Of a DNA stretch of 64,000 nucleotides, positions 32,670 through 41,787 are shown piece by piece (the stretch's first letter is position 1; each line of letters begins with the position of its first letter). The DNA lies in contig JBAGJY010000008.1 in NCBI GenBank assembly GCA_037034305.1, positions 124,001-188,000 on the forward strand, written 5' to 3'. Below the pieces are notes generated by a model. That model was not told where the DNA came from. It saw nothing but the letters and a program-made list of their open reading frames with translations, and did not search any database. The position numbers were made by a program, and so were the translations under genes. Origin of the DNA: Streptantibioticus_A sp037034305 (GTDB taxonomy: Bacteria > Actinomycetota > Actinomycetes > Streptomycetales > Streptomycetaceae).

Positions 32670-33467
32670 TCAGGTTCTCGGCGGGCTGGTGCCGATCACT
32701 ACTGTCGCGCCCAGCTTCTCGCAGTTCGTCACCTGGGTGGTGAGTCCAGCGTCGGTGAAGGCCTTCGCGGTCCGCGGGGCCTGGTGTTCGCTGGTCTCGA
32801 TCAGCAGATGGCCGCCCGGCGCCAACCAACCCGGTGCGGCGGCGGCCACCCGGCGCTGCACCGCCAGCCCGTCCGCGCCCCCGTCGAGCGCAACCCGCGG
32901 CTCGTGCTCGCGGGCCTCGGGCGGCAGCAGCCCGATCGCCCCGGTCGGCACATAGGGCGCGTTGGCCACCAGTACCTCGACGCGCCCCCGTAGCGACGCG
33001 GGCAGCGCCCCGAACAGGTCGCCCTCGTACACCCGCCCACCGGTGGCGGCGACATTGCGCCGCGCGCACCGCACCGCCGCCGGATCGATGTCGGCGGCGT
33101 GCAACTCGACCCCGGCCACGGCGGCGGCGACCGCCGCGCCCACCGCGCCGGAACCGCAGCACAGGTCGACGACGACGGTCCGACCAGCGGCGACCCGTAC
33201 CGCCTCGCGCGCCAGGAACTCGGTACGGCGGCGCGGTACGAACACCCCGGGCGCGACGCCTATCCGCAACCCGCAGAACTCCGCCCAGCCCAGGACGTGT
33301 TCGAGCGGCAGGCCGACGACCCGCCGCTCCACCATGGCGGCCAGTTCGGCCGCGGTAGCCGCAGTGGAGATGAGCAACCGCGCCTCGTCCTCGGCGAAGA
33401 CACAACCGGCGGCGCGAAGCCTGCTGACGACGGCGGGTTCATCAAGAGATGACGCGAAACGCGACAT
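32670..33467 (-). CDS. PrmC/HemK-type protein-glutamine N5-methyltransferase-like
   Basis: A 265-residue SAM-dependent methyltransferase. The N-terminal helical part ends in 'PLEHVLGWAEFCGLRIGVAP' and 'FVPRRRTEFLAREA', typical of PrmC. SAM motif I is 'VVDLCCGSGAVGAAVA', motif II 'ELHAADIDPAAVRCARRN', and the catalytic loop reads 'VANAPYVPTGAIGLLP' where PrmC has NPPY. PrmC methylates the GGQ Gln of release factors; Ala in place of the first Pro and the lack of prfA nearby suggest a paralogue with another target. ATG 33467 is preferred over longer frames. Confidence 0.82.
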   Translation of the reverse strand: MSRFASSLDEPAVVSRLRAAGCVFAEDEARLLISTAATAAELAAMVERRVVGLPLEHVLGWAEFCGLRIGVAPGVFVPRRRTEFLAREAVRVAAGRTVVVDLCCGSGAVGAAVAAAVAGVELHAADIDPAAVRCARRNVAATGGRVYEGDLFGALPASLRGRVEVLVANAPYVPTGAIGLLPPEAREHEPRVALDGGADGLAVQRRVAAAAPGWLAPGGHLLIETSEHQAPRTAKAFTDAGLTTQVTNCEKLGATVVIGTSPPRT

Positions 33468-33702
33468 GGGAGCCTTTCGAACGACGAAGGGCGCCCTCCG
33501 GTCACCTATCCCAGGCGAACCGTACAGCCGTGGAACGAGGGCACCCGGCCTGCTACAGCGGTAATGGGTCCCACCTCCTCGGTCGTGCTTCCTGCTGGGG
33601 ACGGCAACGATACCCGACCGGCTCCGGACGCCCACCTGGTTTCCGGTGAGACGAAGGCTCAGTAAGGTTCCGCCGGTACGGCGAAACAGGGGGATTCCAG
33701 CC

Positions 33703-35673
33703 ATGCGACTCGGCACCGGGAAGCCACACCGCGCCCGGCGGGCTCCCGGCCTCGGCGTGCTGGCGGCGCTCTGCACGCTGCTCATGGCGCTCAGCGCCGT
33801 CCCGGCCCACGCCGCGGGTCCCGGGCCCGCGCCCCAGTCCGCCCAACTCGCGGACCGGCTGCGGCAGAACCCGGTCTACGTCACCGACCAGTTGCCGCGC
33901 CAGATACCCCGGTCCACCGCGCCCGAGTTCGCGGCGCTCGCCAAGCGCACCGGCGTGCCCACCTACGTACTCGTGCTGCCCGACCAGGGACTCGGCGGGC
34001 CACTGCTCGGCGCGGTACACGACCGGCTGGGCCGGGACGGGCTGTACGTGCTGGTCGGCACGACCGGGATCGCCGACGCCAGGGCCTTCGGGGTACGCGC
34101 CCCGACCCAGGACGCGTCGGACGTCGCGCTGTACTCCCTTCCGTACGACGCGGGTCCGCTGCGTGCCTTCCAGGAGTTCGTCAACGCCGTCGCCCAGGGC
34201 AGCGAGCGCACCGCACAGCGCGCGGCGGCGCTGCGGCAGCGGTACGGCGGTACCGGCAAGGAGGTCGGCGCGTTCCACATCTCCCGTACCGACCGGGAGA
34301 ACCAGTCCTTCCTGACCGGGGTCCTGCTCCTGGGCACACCGCTGCTGGTGCTCATGGTCAGTCCGTACGTACGCCGTTGGCGGCGCCGGAAGCGGGGCTC
34401 CCGCCTCCCGCGTGCGCTGCCGAACACCGTCGAGCTGGCCGTCGCCGCGACGCTCGCGCTGTGCGTCGGCGTCGGGGCGCCGCAGGTGTTCGACCAGACC
34501 ACGGACAGCGCCGCACCCGCGCCCACCCGCGCCGACATGACGTCCCGGCTCGACCGGGTCACCGCCGGGCTGCGCCACGACCCGCTGTACACCGACCCGG
34601 AGAGTCCGCAGCCCCTGGACGGCCAGCGGGCGGCGGAACTGGAGCGCCGCGCCGAGGAGTTCGGTGTCGGTCCGGTCTACATCGCCGTCGTGCCACAACT
34701 GACCGACGACGAGTCGGGCGGCAACGCGGACACGTTCGCCGACGCGCTGCACAAACGCCTCGGCCGCGACGGCGTCTACGTCGTGGCCGACCCGCTGACC
34801 GGCGACATCAGCGTGGACAACCACGGTCTGCCGCTGGACGACGACCGGCTCACGCTCGATCTTCCGGACACCATCCGGCACGACGACCTCGACCACCCCG
34901 CCGACGACCACCGCCTCGGCCAGCGGCTGGACCAGTTGATGACGCTCCTCAACGCAACACCGCACACGTCCACACCCGGTTACAGCAGCTTGGGCGACCC
35001 CGCACCGGCGATCGACGACCACGCGCTGCCGCCGCTGTACTCCGGGGACTTCTGGCCCGGACTGTGGGTGGGCGCGCTGACCGCCGGTGTGCTGTGCACG
35101 CTGGTCGCGGGCGGCCTGGGCATCGTGCGGCTGGCCGTCAGGCACCGCCGTACACCCGCCGCCGGGCCGGGGCACAACGCTCCGGCGAAGCCGTCGGCCG
35201 CCTTTCTGCGGCGCACAGCGCAGCACGAACTGGACGCGCTCGCCGCCGAGTTCAGCGAGCCGCCGTCGGATGCCGCCGTGCGGCAGCGGGTCTGGGACTG
35301 CCTGGACGCGGCGATGCTGCTGACCGAACGTGACCCGGAAGGCCGGATCAACGCCGAGGCCACCCCCGCCGACCTGGTCGCCGCCATCGTGCTGGCCAGA
35401 GCGGGCCGGGCGGTACTCAAGGGTGAGACGGTCCGCCACCTGTGCGCGGTCAACCCGTTGCACGGCGCCGCCACGACCCGCCTCGGCCCAGGACACGGCA
35501 GCCGCCCGCCGGTGTGCCAGTCCTGCCGTACGGCCGGGCACCGCGAGCCGCTCACGCTGCCGGGCACCGGCGGCAGGATCCCCTACCAGGAGGCCCCCGG
35601 CGCGCTGCCGTCGGTGGGCGAGGGGATTGCCGAACTCATCGCCAAAGCAAGGGAATTCGCCAGTGTCCAGTGA
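33703..35673 (+). CDS. Large membrane protein with two repeated extracytoplasmic domains, unknown family
   Basis: A 656-residue exported membrane protein I do not recognise. A signal peptide (cleavage near 'VPAHA/AG', residue 36) leads to a domain 'LADRLRQNPVYVTDQLPRQI' through 'VHDRLGRDGLYVLVG'. A membrane helix follows at about 205-222, then a basic patch, a second helix ('TVELAVAATLALCVGVGAP') and a second copy of the domain ('VTAGLRHDPLYTDPESPQPL' through 'LHKRLGRDGVYVVADPLTGD'). After a third helix (about 450-475) a cytoplasmic tail has 'CAVNPLHGAA', 'PPVCQSCRTAGH' (CxxC) and 'GRIPYQEAPG'. The next gene has the same architecture with one domain copy. The stop overlaps that gene by 11 bp. 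Confidence 0.75.
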   Translation: MRLGTGKPHRARRAPGLGVLAALCTLLMALSAVPAHAAGPGPAPQSAQLADRLRQNPVYVTDQLPRQIPRSTAPEFAALAKRTGVPTYVLVLPDQGLGGPLLGAVHDRLGRDGLYVLVGTTGIADARAFGVRAPTQDASDVALYSLPYDAGPLRAFQEFVNAVAQGSERTAQRAAALRQRYGGTGKEVGAFHISRTDRENQSFLTGVLLLGTPLLVLMVSPYVRRWRRRKRGSRLPRALPNTVELAVAATLALCVGVGAPQVFDQTTDSAAPAPTRADMTSRLDRVTAGLRHDPLYTDPESPQPLDGQRAAELERRAEEFGVGPVYIAVVPQLTDDESGGNADTFADALHKRLGRDGVYVVADPLTGDISVDNHGLPLDDDRLTLDLPDTIRHDDLDHPADDHRLGQRLDQLMTLLNATPHTSTPGYSSLGDPAPAIDDHALPPLYSGDFWPGLWVGALTAGVLCTLVAGGLGIVRLAVRHRRTPAAGPGHNAPAKPSAAFLRRTAQHELDALAAEFSEPPSDAAVRQRVWDCLDAAMLLTERDPEGRINAEATPADLVAAIVLARAGRAVLKGETVRHLCAVNPLHGAATTRLGPGHGSRPPVCQSCRTAGHREPLTLPGTGGRIPYQEAPGALPSVGEGIAELIAKAREFASVQ

Positions 35674-36925
35674 CCGCGGGCGTCCGCTCGCCGCGCTCGC
35701 CGCCGCGCTCGCGCTCGTCCTCCTCACGGTGCTGCCCGCCACGGCCGCCGCCCCCAGCCCCGGTCAGCGGATCGCGGACGCGCTGCGCACCTCACCGGTG
35801 TACGTGGACCCGGCGTACGCCGGCGCGGTACCGGCCGCGCGGCAGCGGCAACTCGTCACGCAGATCCAGCGGACCGGGCTGCCGATCAAGGTGGCGCTGG
35901 TACCGCTGGTCAAGGGCGACGCCTTCGACGGCGACCCCGGGGCGCTGGCGGAGGTGGTGCACGACCGGCTCGGCCAGAACCAGCTCGTACTGATCACCAT
36001 GGACGAGCTGAGCGACGGGCTCGACGGCTACGAGTGGCCGGACGACAGGTACCAGGCGCGGGACGCGGTGAGCGCGGTCGGGTTCCTGGACTCGATGAAG
36101 GACGCGGGACTCGCGGACCGGGTCGGCAAGGCCATCGAGCTGGTCGCGCAGGGCGACGGCACGAAGGTCTACCAGAACGCCACGGCCAGCCTGGGCAGGG
36201 GCCCGGCAGCCGCGCCGCAGTCACCGCGCGGCAGCGGCGGCGCGTCGTGGCCGCCGGTCGTGGCGGGGGTCGCGGCGCTGCTGCTCTGCCTGGGCGGCGG
36301 GCTGTGGCTGGTGCGGGGACGCCGACGGCGCCGGGGTTGCGCCGACGCTCCGTTCGCGTTTCCACGGGCGGTGTTCGCGGCGGCCCACGCGGCCGACGAG
36401 AACGCCCTGCGGCGGCACGCGGAGGCGGAGGTACTCGCGCTGGGCGAGGCGGTACGGGGCGCGGACCCGGACGCCGCGGGGCTGCGGGACGCGCTGGACG
36501 CGTACGCGGCGGCGGGCAGGGTGCTGGACGACGCCCAGGGGCTGCCGGACCTGGCGGGCGTACTGGCACTGGTCCTCGCGGGACGGGACGCGCTGGACGA
36601 GCGCGCCGACGCGCTGCCGCTGTGCTTCTTCAACCCGCTGCACGGGCGGGCCGAACTGCGCGTCGAATGGCGGCCGTTGGGCCGCCGCGACCACCTGGAC
36701 ATCGCGGCCTGCCCGGCCTGCGCCGAGGCGGTGCGCACGCACGCCGCTCCCGAGGTACTGACCGCCGCCCGCTCCGACGGCCGCCAGGTCCCGTACTTCG
36801 AACTCCCCCCGGCCGCCAGCCTCTGGTCCGCCACGGGCTACGGCTCCCTGCTGGCATCCCCGCAGGCAGCCGGTCTGGCCGCCCGCGTGCTGAGGGGCGA
36901 CTTCACCAGGTCCCGCGAACACTGA
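35663..36925 (+). CDS. Membrane protein paralogous to the preceding gene
   Basis: A 420-residue protein of the same unnamed type. The signal peptide is 'PLAALAAALALVLLTVLP', then ATA/AAP. One copy of the repeated domain follows ('IADALRTSPVYVDPAYAGAV' through 'VVHDRLGQNQLVLITMDEL'), then a membrane helix at about 193-213 and a basic anchor 'RGRRRRRG'. The cytoplasmic tail shares 'CFFNPLHGRAELR', 'DIAACPACAEA' (CxxC) and 'GRQVPYFELPP' with its neighbour. GTG 35663 overlaps the upstream stop by 11 bp with a purine-rich site ahead, so the two are co-expressed. A hairpin terminator follows before the secretion-like cluster. Confidence 0.75.
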   Translation: MSSDRGRPLAALAAALALVLLTVLPATAAAPSPGQRIADALRTSPVYVDPAYAGAVPAARQRQLVTQIQRTGLPIKVALVPLVKGDAFDGDPGALAEVVHDRLGQNQLVLITMDELSDGLDGYEWPDDRYQARDAVSAVGFLDSMKDAGLADRVGKAIELVAQGDGTKVYQNATASLGRGPAAAPQSPRGSGGASWPPVVAGVAALLLCLGGGLWLVRGRRRRRGCADAPFAFPRAVFAAAHAADENALRRHAEAEVLALGEAVRGADPDAAGLRDALDAYAAAGRVLDDAQGLPDLAGVLALVLAGRDALDERADALPLCFFNPLHGRAELRVEWRPLGRRDHLDIAACPACAEAVRTHAAPEVLTAARSDGRQVPYFELPPAASLWSATGYGSLLASPQAAGLAARVLRGDFTRSREH

Positions 36926-36984
36926 CCGACGGCGGACGAACGAGCGCGGTAGGCCCAAGGACAACCGCGCCGCGCCGAAAGGGC

Positions 36985-37016
36985 GTTGTGGGCCGCTGGC
37001 TCAAGTGGCCCACAAC
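36985..37016 (+). terminator. Terminator before the type IV-like cluster
   Basis: GTTGTGGGCC (36985-36994) pairs with GGCCCACAAC (37007-37016) around a 12-nt loop. It separates the paired membrane-protein operon from the secretion-like operon starting at 37189. Confidence 0.75.
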
Positions 37017-37188
37017 ACCGCCGACTTCACGCCAACCGTCACCGGGCCATGCCGGGCGCCTCGGCCAACCGGCTCCCAGCGTCGAAACGTGGCGTACATC
37101 ACGCGTGCCCATGTCAACTTTTCTGTTCCGTACGGTATTTTTACCCGGCACGCGCGAAGTGCGCGTGGTGCAACGGGGGAAGCGGATC

Positions 37189-38337
37189 ATGGGAGCGGTA
37201 GTCACCGCTGTTCGAAAAATTCTTAACCTGCCTGTTCCACAGCAGAATCTGCCGACGAACAGTCCGGCAGGCCATGCTGAACCGGAACCGGCTGCGGGCG
37301 AGCCCGCGGGATCGCCGCTGACGCAGCAGAACCCGTGGATCGCTGCCGCGCAACGCCTGGGTAAGGCCCCCCAGGGGCAGGACCCGGGGCCCGCCCCTGC
37401 CGCGAACGGCGTGCGGACCGGCCAGGCGGGCGGCGGCACACGGCCCGGCAAGAGCGCGTCGTCCATTCCCTGGAACGTCCAGGACGAGAAGAGCGGCACG
37501 CTGTTCGCACGCCGCTTCGGGCGCGGCCTGCTGTGGGCCGTGGTGGCTCTTGCCGCGGTCACCGGAGTGCGCTCGTGGTTCTTCCCGGACCACCCGGCCC
37601 CCGCACCAGCGCCCGTGGTGCGCACCGGCCCGGACTATCCGACCGCCGCCGCCCAGTCCGTGGTCGCCCGGTGGGCGACGGCCTACCTGACGTGGGACGA
37701 GAAGAACCCCACCGTCCGCCAGAAAGCACTGGCGATGGACATGCCCTCGGACGCGGACACCACCCTCGGCTGGGACGGCAAGGGGCACCAGAGCGTGTCC
37801 CAGCTGTACGTGGGCGAGGTCACCGTCCTCCAGCAGGGGCAGGCCAGGGTGCACGTCGAAGCCCTGGTGACCGCCGGCGGCGGTGCCGCGGACCAGGGCA
37901 ACTGGCTCGCCCTCGACGTACCGGTGGCCCAGGCCCATGGGCGCATCGTGGTGACCGGGGAACCGGGCATCGTGGGGACGGACGTCAGCTCGGTGACGGT
38001 CCCCACTCCGAAGCCCGCTGAGCCCGACACCGACATGTCGGAGCAGACCAAGGGCGTCATCTCGCAGTTCTTCACCGCGTACGCCTCCGGCGACACCTCC
38101 ACCGTGGCCGCGCCGGGCGCGAACATCCCCGCACTGCCCCAGGGTTTCACGCTCAGCTCCGTACAGGACTGGAACGTGGACACCGGGTCGGGAGCGAATC
38201 GTTCCGGCACCGCCGTGGTCCGGTGGCAGACCTCCGGCGGAACCATCGAGCAGACCTACCGCGTAGTGATCACCCGAGTCGCCTCCGCGAGCGCGCAGCG
38301 CTGGCAGGTGTCCGAACTCCACGGCGGGGCCTACTAG
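37189..38337 (+). CDS. Conjugal transfer protein, TcpC/VirB8-like
   Basis: A 382-residue bitopic protein. The N-terminal 125 residues are cytoplasmic, Pro/Gly/Gln-rich and disordered ('PQQNLPTNSPAGHAEPEPAA'). One membrane helix lies near 120-137 ('GLLWAVVALAAVTGVRSWFF'). Two extracytoplasmic alpha+beta domains follow, the first from 'QSVVARWATAYLTWDEKNPT', the second from 'VISQFFTAYASGDTSTVAAP'; both begin with the NTF2-like helix of VirB8 and TcpC. TcpC is the VirB8 analogue of Gram-positive conjugation channels. ATG 37189 follows GGGGGA. First gene of a nine-gene operon. Confidence 0.75.
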   Translation: MGAVVTAVRKILNLPVPQQNLPTNSPAGHAEPEPAAGEPAGSPLTQQNPWIAAAQRLGKAPQGQDPGPAPAANGVRTGQAGGGTRPGKSASSIPWNVQDEKSGTLFARRFGRGLLWAVVALAAVTGVRSWFFPDHPAPAPAPVVRTGPDYPTAAAQSVVARWATAYLTWDEKNPTVRQKALAMDMPSDADTTLGWDGKGHQSVSQLYVGEVTVLQQGQARVHVEALVTAGGGAADQGNWLALDVPVAQAHGRIVVTGEPGIVGTDVSSVTVPTPKPAEPDTDMSEQTKGVISQFFTAYASGDTSTVAAPGANIPALPQGFTLSSVQDWNVDTGSGANRSGTAVVRWQTSGGTIEQTYRVVITRVASASAQRWQVSELHGGAY

Positions 38338-38393
38338 GCCCGCGCGACACGCGAACCTCCACACCAAGCAAACCGATGCACTAGGAGCACGTC

Positions 38394-38636
38394 GTGCTAC
38401 AGCTCGCTGCTGACCTGACGACCGGCAAGGACCTGAAGGACTGGGTCATCCTCATCGCGGGCAACGTCTTCATCGTCATCATGGCGGTGCGCGCCATCGG
38501 CTACTACGCCAAGCGCGAATGGGGCGAACTGATAGGCCACCTGATGGCCGCGGTGGTGATCGCCGGCCTCGTCTACGCGCCCGACGCGGCCGTGAGCCTC
38601 TTCAAGGGAATCTGGGGCAAGGTCGCGGGCAACTGA
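38394..38636 (+). CDS. Small two-helix membrane protein of the type IV-like operon
   Basis: An 80-residue protein with two membrane helices ('WVILIAGNVFIVIMAVRAIG' and 'LIGHLMAAVVIAGLVYAPDA'). Size, topology and position resemble TcpD/VirB2-type small subunits of conjugation systems; VirB2 is the pilin. There is no cleavable signal peptide. GTG start after TAGGAG. Its stop overlaps the next start as TGATG. Confidence 0.6.
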   Translation: MLQLAADLTTGKDLKDWVILIAGNVFIVIMAVRAIGYYAKREWGELIGHLMAAVVIAGLVYAPDAAVSLFKGIWGKVAGN

Positions 38637-39223
38637 TGCGCAAGGGGTACACGTTCACCCGCCACTTCGACCTGGAGACCCGGCAGCACGAACTCATGGG
38701 CCTCGACCTGGGTGAGGGCGTGCCGCGCCGCACTCTGATCCTCGGCGTGACCTTGTGCGTCGTGTGGTGCGGTGGCCTGTTCCTCCTGTTCGGCGCGCCG
38801 TCGAAGTACACCTTCTCCGTCTACATGCTGCCGCCCCTGGTCATCGCCGTGCTGGGGGCGCAGCGCAACCGCCGGGTGGACAGGCGCCGCAACCTGACCT
38901 GCTGGGCGCTGGCCGTCCGGTACGTGCACAGGGGTCACCGGCCGATCATCAACGGCGGCCGCCGGGCCGCCGAGCGGTCGGAGTGGCTTCCGGTCCGGGC
39001 GCGCTGGGGCGACCGGATCGAACAGTTGCTGGAGCTGCCCGGCTTCGGCGGTCTGGAGCCGGTGCTCGGCGGTGTCGACCAGGGCGAGATCACGGCGGGC
39101 GCCGCCATCCGGCTGGACGCCCGCGCCCGCCTGTACGGCCCGGACCGGGTCTGGCGGGCACGCCAGCGGGCCGGTCTGGCCCCGAAGACCACTTCCACCC
39201 CTACAGGGAAGGCCCAAAGGTGA
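38636..39223 (+). CDS. PrgI/TcpE-like membrane protein of the type IV-like operon
   Basis: A 195-residue protein with two close membrane helices near residues 34-55 and 58-76 ('LILGVTLCVVWCGGLFLLFG', 'YMLPPLVIAVLGAQ') after a short cytoplasmic start. A basic cytoplasmic C-terminal domain of about 115 residues follows ('NLTCWALAVRYVHRGHRPII'). This is the layout of PrgI/TcpE/VirB3-type partners that precede the VirB4 ATPase, as here. The start overlaps the upstream stop by 1 bp, and the stop overlaps the VirB4-like GTG start by 4 bp. Confidence 0.6.
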   Translation: MRKGYTFTRHFDLETRQHELMGLDLGEGVPRRTLILGVTLCVVWCGGLFLLFGAPSKYTFSVYMLPPLVIAVLGAQRNRRVDRRRNLTCWALAVRYVHRGHRPIINGGRRAAERSEWLPVRARWGDRIEQLLELPGFGGLEPVLGGVDQGEITAGAAIRLDARARLYGPDRVWRARQRAGLAPKTTSTPTGKAQR

Positions 39224-41787
39224 AGCTCACCAAGGGAATCGGCCGCTTTTTCGGGCTCGGTCCCGAACGGGCGCTGCCACCGGCCAGGTACGAAGCCGTC
39301 GCCGACGGGCTGGTGGTCACCGACCTGGCCGCCGAGGCGTGGTTCCTGCTGTCGGGTTCCAACACCGATCTGATGGCCGAGTCGTCCAGGGACGCTGAGC
39401 AGGACACCGTCTCCTCGGTCCTGGCCCGTACGCTCGCCGGATACGAGTGCCATCTGAAGGTGCTGTGGTCCCCGCTGAACGCGGCCGACTACCTGACGGA
39501 AGCCCAGGAGCTGTTCGTCGCGGGCCACCACCAGGACTGGGCCGCGCTGCGGGTCGAACGGCTCGACACGCTGCAACTGCCCACCCGGCACCTGCTGTTG
39601 GGCGTGCGCATCGCCGAGCGCAACAACCAGACGAAGGCGAAGAGCCGCGCCGGTCTGCAGGAGGCGCTGGGGCTCGGCACCCGAGCCGTGTCGTACAAGG
39701 AACTGGCCCGCCTGGACGCGCTGACCCGGCGGCTCGGGCGGCAGTTGGAGTCCACTCCGTGGCGGGCCCAGCCCGCGTCGGTGGAGATGCTCGCCTGGAT
39801 GATCTCCCGCGAGCAGCACCGCAGCGTGCCGCTGCCCAGCGCCAACGCCGACGGAGCGATCACCGGGGCCAAGCTCGCCCAGCTCACCCAGGGCCGGATC
39901 GTCCCCTACCCCGACCATCTGCGGGTGATCGACGCCAAGGGGCAGACCGCCTCATGGGTCTGCGTGCTGGCGATGACCGGTTTTCCGGAGGAGATGGAGG
40001 CCCCCGGCAGCGGCGAGTGGCTGCGCGCGGTCTCGGAGATCACCTACATCCCGGAAAGCGGCGAGGACTTCGAGGACTTCGGCTCCATCCCGGTCGTACC
40101 GGTCAACCCGGAGGTGTCCGTCCGCTTCGAGGTGATGCACAAGCGGGACGCGCTCAAGGCGATCGACGAGGTACGGCGGCTCGCCAAGGAGCAGCGCCAG
40201 TCCGCGGCGAAGCACTCCGCCGGTGAGGCCGGGCGGGAGATCGAGGAGACCGAGCAGGTCATGGCCGACCTGAGCCGTGACATGAAGCGCGACGACGTCA
40301 CGCTGCTTGAGGACCACCCGCGCCTCGTGGTCAGCAGCGATGTGAGCGTGGAGGACCTGCGGGCCAAGGTCGACGCCGTGATCAGCTACTACGGCGGCAT
40401 CGGCATCGAGGTCGTGGTCGGCGTCGAGGAGCAGCGCGAGCTGTGGCTGGAGGCCCAGCCCGGCGACCAGACCCGGGTCACCGACCTCGGCCACACCCGC
40501 ACCGTCGACGCCTTCTCCGGCTCCTGGTTCTGGGGCGGTGCGCAGGTGGGCGACGACAGCGGACCCATCGTCGGCTATCTGACGGGCTCGACCCCCGGTG
40601 TGGTCCGCAACGACGTGACGGCGGGCAGTGAGCGCGGTGACGCCACCACGAGCGCGTTCATCGGGCGCTCGGGCCGCGGCAAGACCACCGGCATGATGCT
40701 GAGCCTGCTGGACGCCGGTTTCCGCGGCGCGTTCGTGCTCGCCCTCGACTTCAAGGGCGACCTGGGCGGGCTGGTCAACGCGGCGCAGGCGTACGGCCTC
40801 AACGCGCACCTGGTGCAGACCGGTACGCACTACGCGGGCGTGGCTGACCTGTTCCGGATGCTGGAGGAGGACGAGCGCGCCCAGATCGAGGTTCCGGCGC
40901 AGCTCGGCATCGCCCTTCCGTCGCACCTTCGGGTCCGGGGCGCGGAGACGCCGATCCAGAAGGCGGTCAACCAGGTCATCGCAGCGGGCGACCCGGCCAC
41001 CTGGAAGGTGATCGACAGGCTCCGGCACACCGACGACCCGCTGGCCCAGGAGGCCGGTGAGGCCCTCTACGAACTGTCGCAGACCGGCGTGGGCGCCCCC
41101 TTCATGGGGCGGCCCACGGGCGAGGGCATGCTGGTGCCCCGACCTGGACTGTGGGTCGTCCAGATGCCGGGCCTCTCGCTGCCCGACGCGGACAGCGACC
41201 GCGAGGACTGGAACGTCACCCAGCGGCTGTCCGTCGCGCTGATGCACTCGATGATCGCGTACGCGGTGACCACCGCGGGCCGCAAGGACCTGCGCGGAAT
41301 GCGCAAGGTCGTCGCGGTGCCGGAGGTACACGTACTCACCGCCACGCGCGAGGGCAGTGCGTTCCTCCAGTACATCGCCCGGGTCGGCCGTGCGCTGTCC
41401 ACGGCCCTGGTGGTGGACACCCAGGACCCGGAGAGCCTGGCCGGACTCACCGGCCTGGTCGAGCAGTTGACCACGGTCTTCGGCTTCCAGCTCACCACAC
41501 CGCAGCAACAGGACGCGCTCGCCGCCCTGCTGGGACTGCCCGAGGGCAACCACACCCGGCGGCTCATCCAGGCCATCGGCCTGCTGCCGGACGGGGAGAT
41601 CCGGCACGGCCACTGCATCACCCGCGACCGGCGCTTCGCCTGCGCCACCACCCAGTTCGACATCCCCAGTGCCGAACTGCTGTCCCTGCTGAGCACGACA
41701 CCGACGGTCAGCGGCTACGGGGCCGCGCAGCCGGGCCCCTCGGCGCCCGACCCCAGGACTGTACTGACGAAGGAGACGCTGGTATGA
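39220..41787 (+). CDS. VirB4/TraC-like conjugation ATPase
   Basis: An 855-residue ATPase. An N-terminal domain of about 450 residues is followed by a RecA-like motor with Walker A 'GRSGRGKTT' (Lys488). The Walker B strand reads 'KVVAVPEVHVL', so Pro701-Glu702 replaces the usual Asp-Glu. The motor domain contains 'LALDFKGDLGGL' and ends near 'TRDRRFACATTQFDIPSAEL'. VirB4 proteins power assembly and substrate passage in all type IV systems. GTG 39220 overlaps the preceding stop (GTGA); its own stop overlaps the lipoprotein start (ATGA). Confidence 0.82.
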   Translation: MKLTKGIGRFFGLGPERALPPARYEAVADGLVVTDLAAEAWFLLSGSNTDLMAESSRDAEQDTVSSVLARTLAGYECHLKVLWSPLNAADYLTEAQELFVAGHHQDWAALRVERLDTLQLPTRHLLLGVRIAERNNQTKAKSRAGLQEALGLGTRAVSYKELARLDALTRRLGRQLESTPWRAQPASVEMLAWMISREQHRSVPLPSANADGAITGAKLAQLTQGRIVPYPDHLRVIDAKGQTASWVCVLAMTGFPEEMEAPGSGEWLRAVSEITYIPESGEDFEDFGSIPVVPVNPEVSVRFEVMHKRDALKAIDEVRRLAKEQRQSAAKHSAGEAGREIEETEQVMADLSRDMKRDDVTLLEDHPRLVVSSDVSVEDLRAKVDAVISYYGGIGIEVVVGVEEQRELWLEAQPGDQTRVTDLGHTRTVDAFSGSWFWGGAQVGDDSGPIVGYLTGSTPGVVRNDVTAGSERGDATTSAFIGRSGRGKTTGMMLSLLDAGFRGAFVLALDFKGDLGGLVNAAQAYGLNAHLVQTGTHYAGVADLFRMLEEDERAQIEVPAQLGIALPSHLRVRGAETPIQKAVNQVIAAGDPATWKVIDRLRHTDDPLAQEAGEALYELSQTGVGAPFMGRPTGEGMLVPRPGLWVVQMPGLSLPDADSDREDWNVTQRLSVALMHSMIAYAVTTAGRKDLRGMRKVVAVPEVHVLTATREGSAFLQYIARVGRALSTALVVDTQDPESLAGLTGLVEQLTTVFGFQLTTPQQQDALAALLGLPEGNHTRRLIQAIGLLPDGEIRHGHCITRDRRFACATTQFDIPSAELLSLLSTTPTVSGYGAAQPGPSAPDPRTVLTKETLV

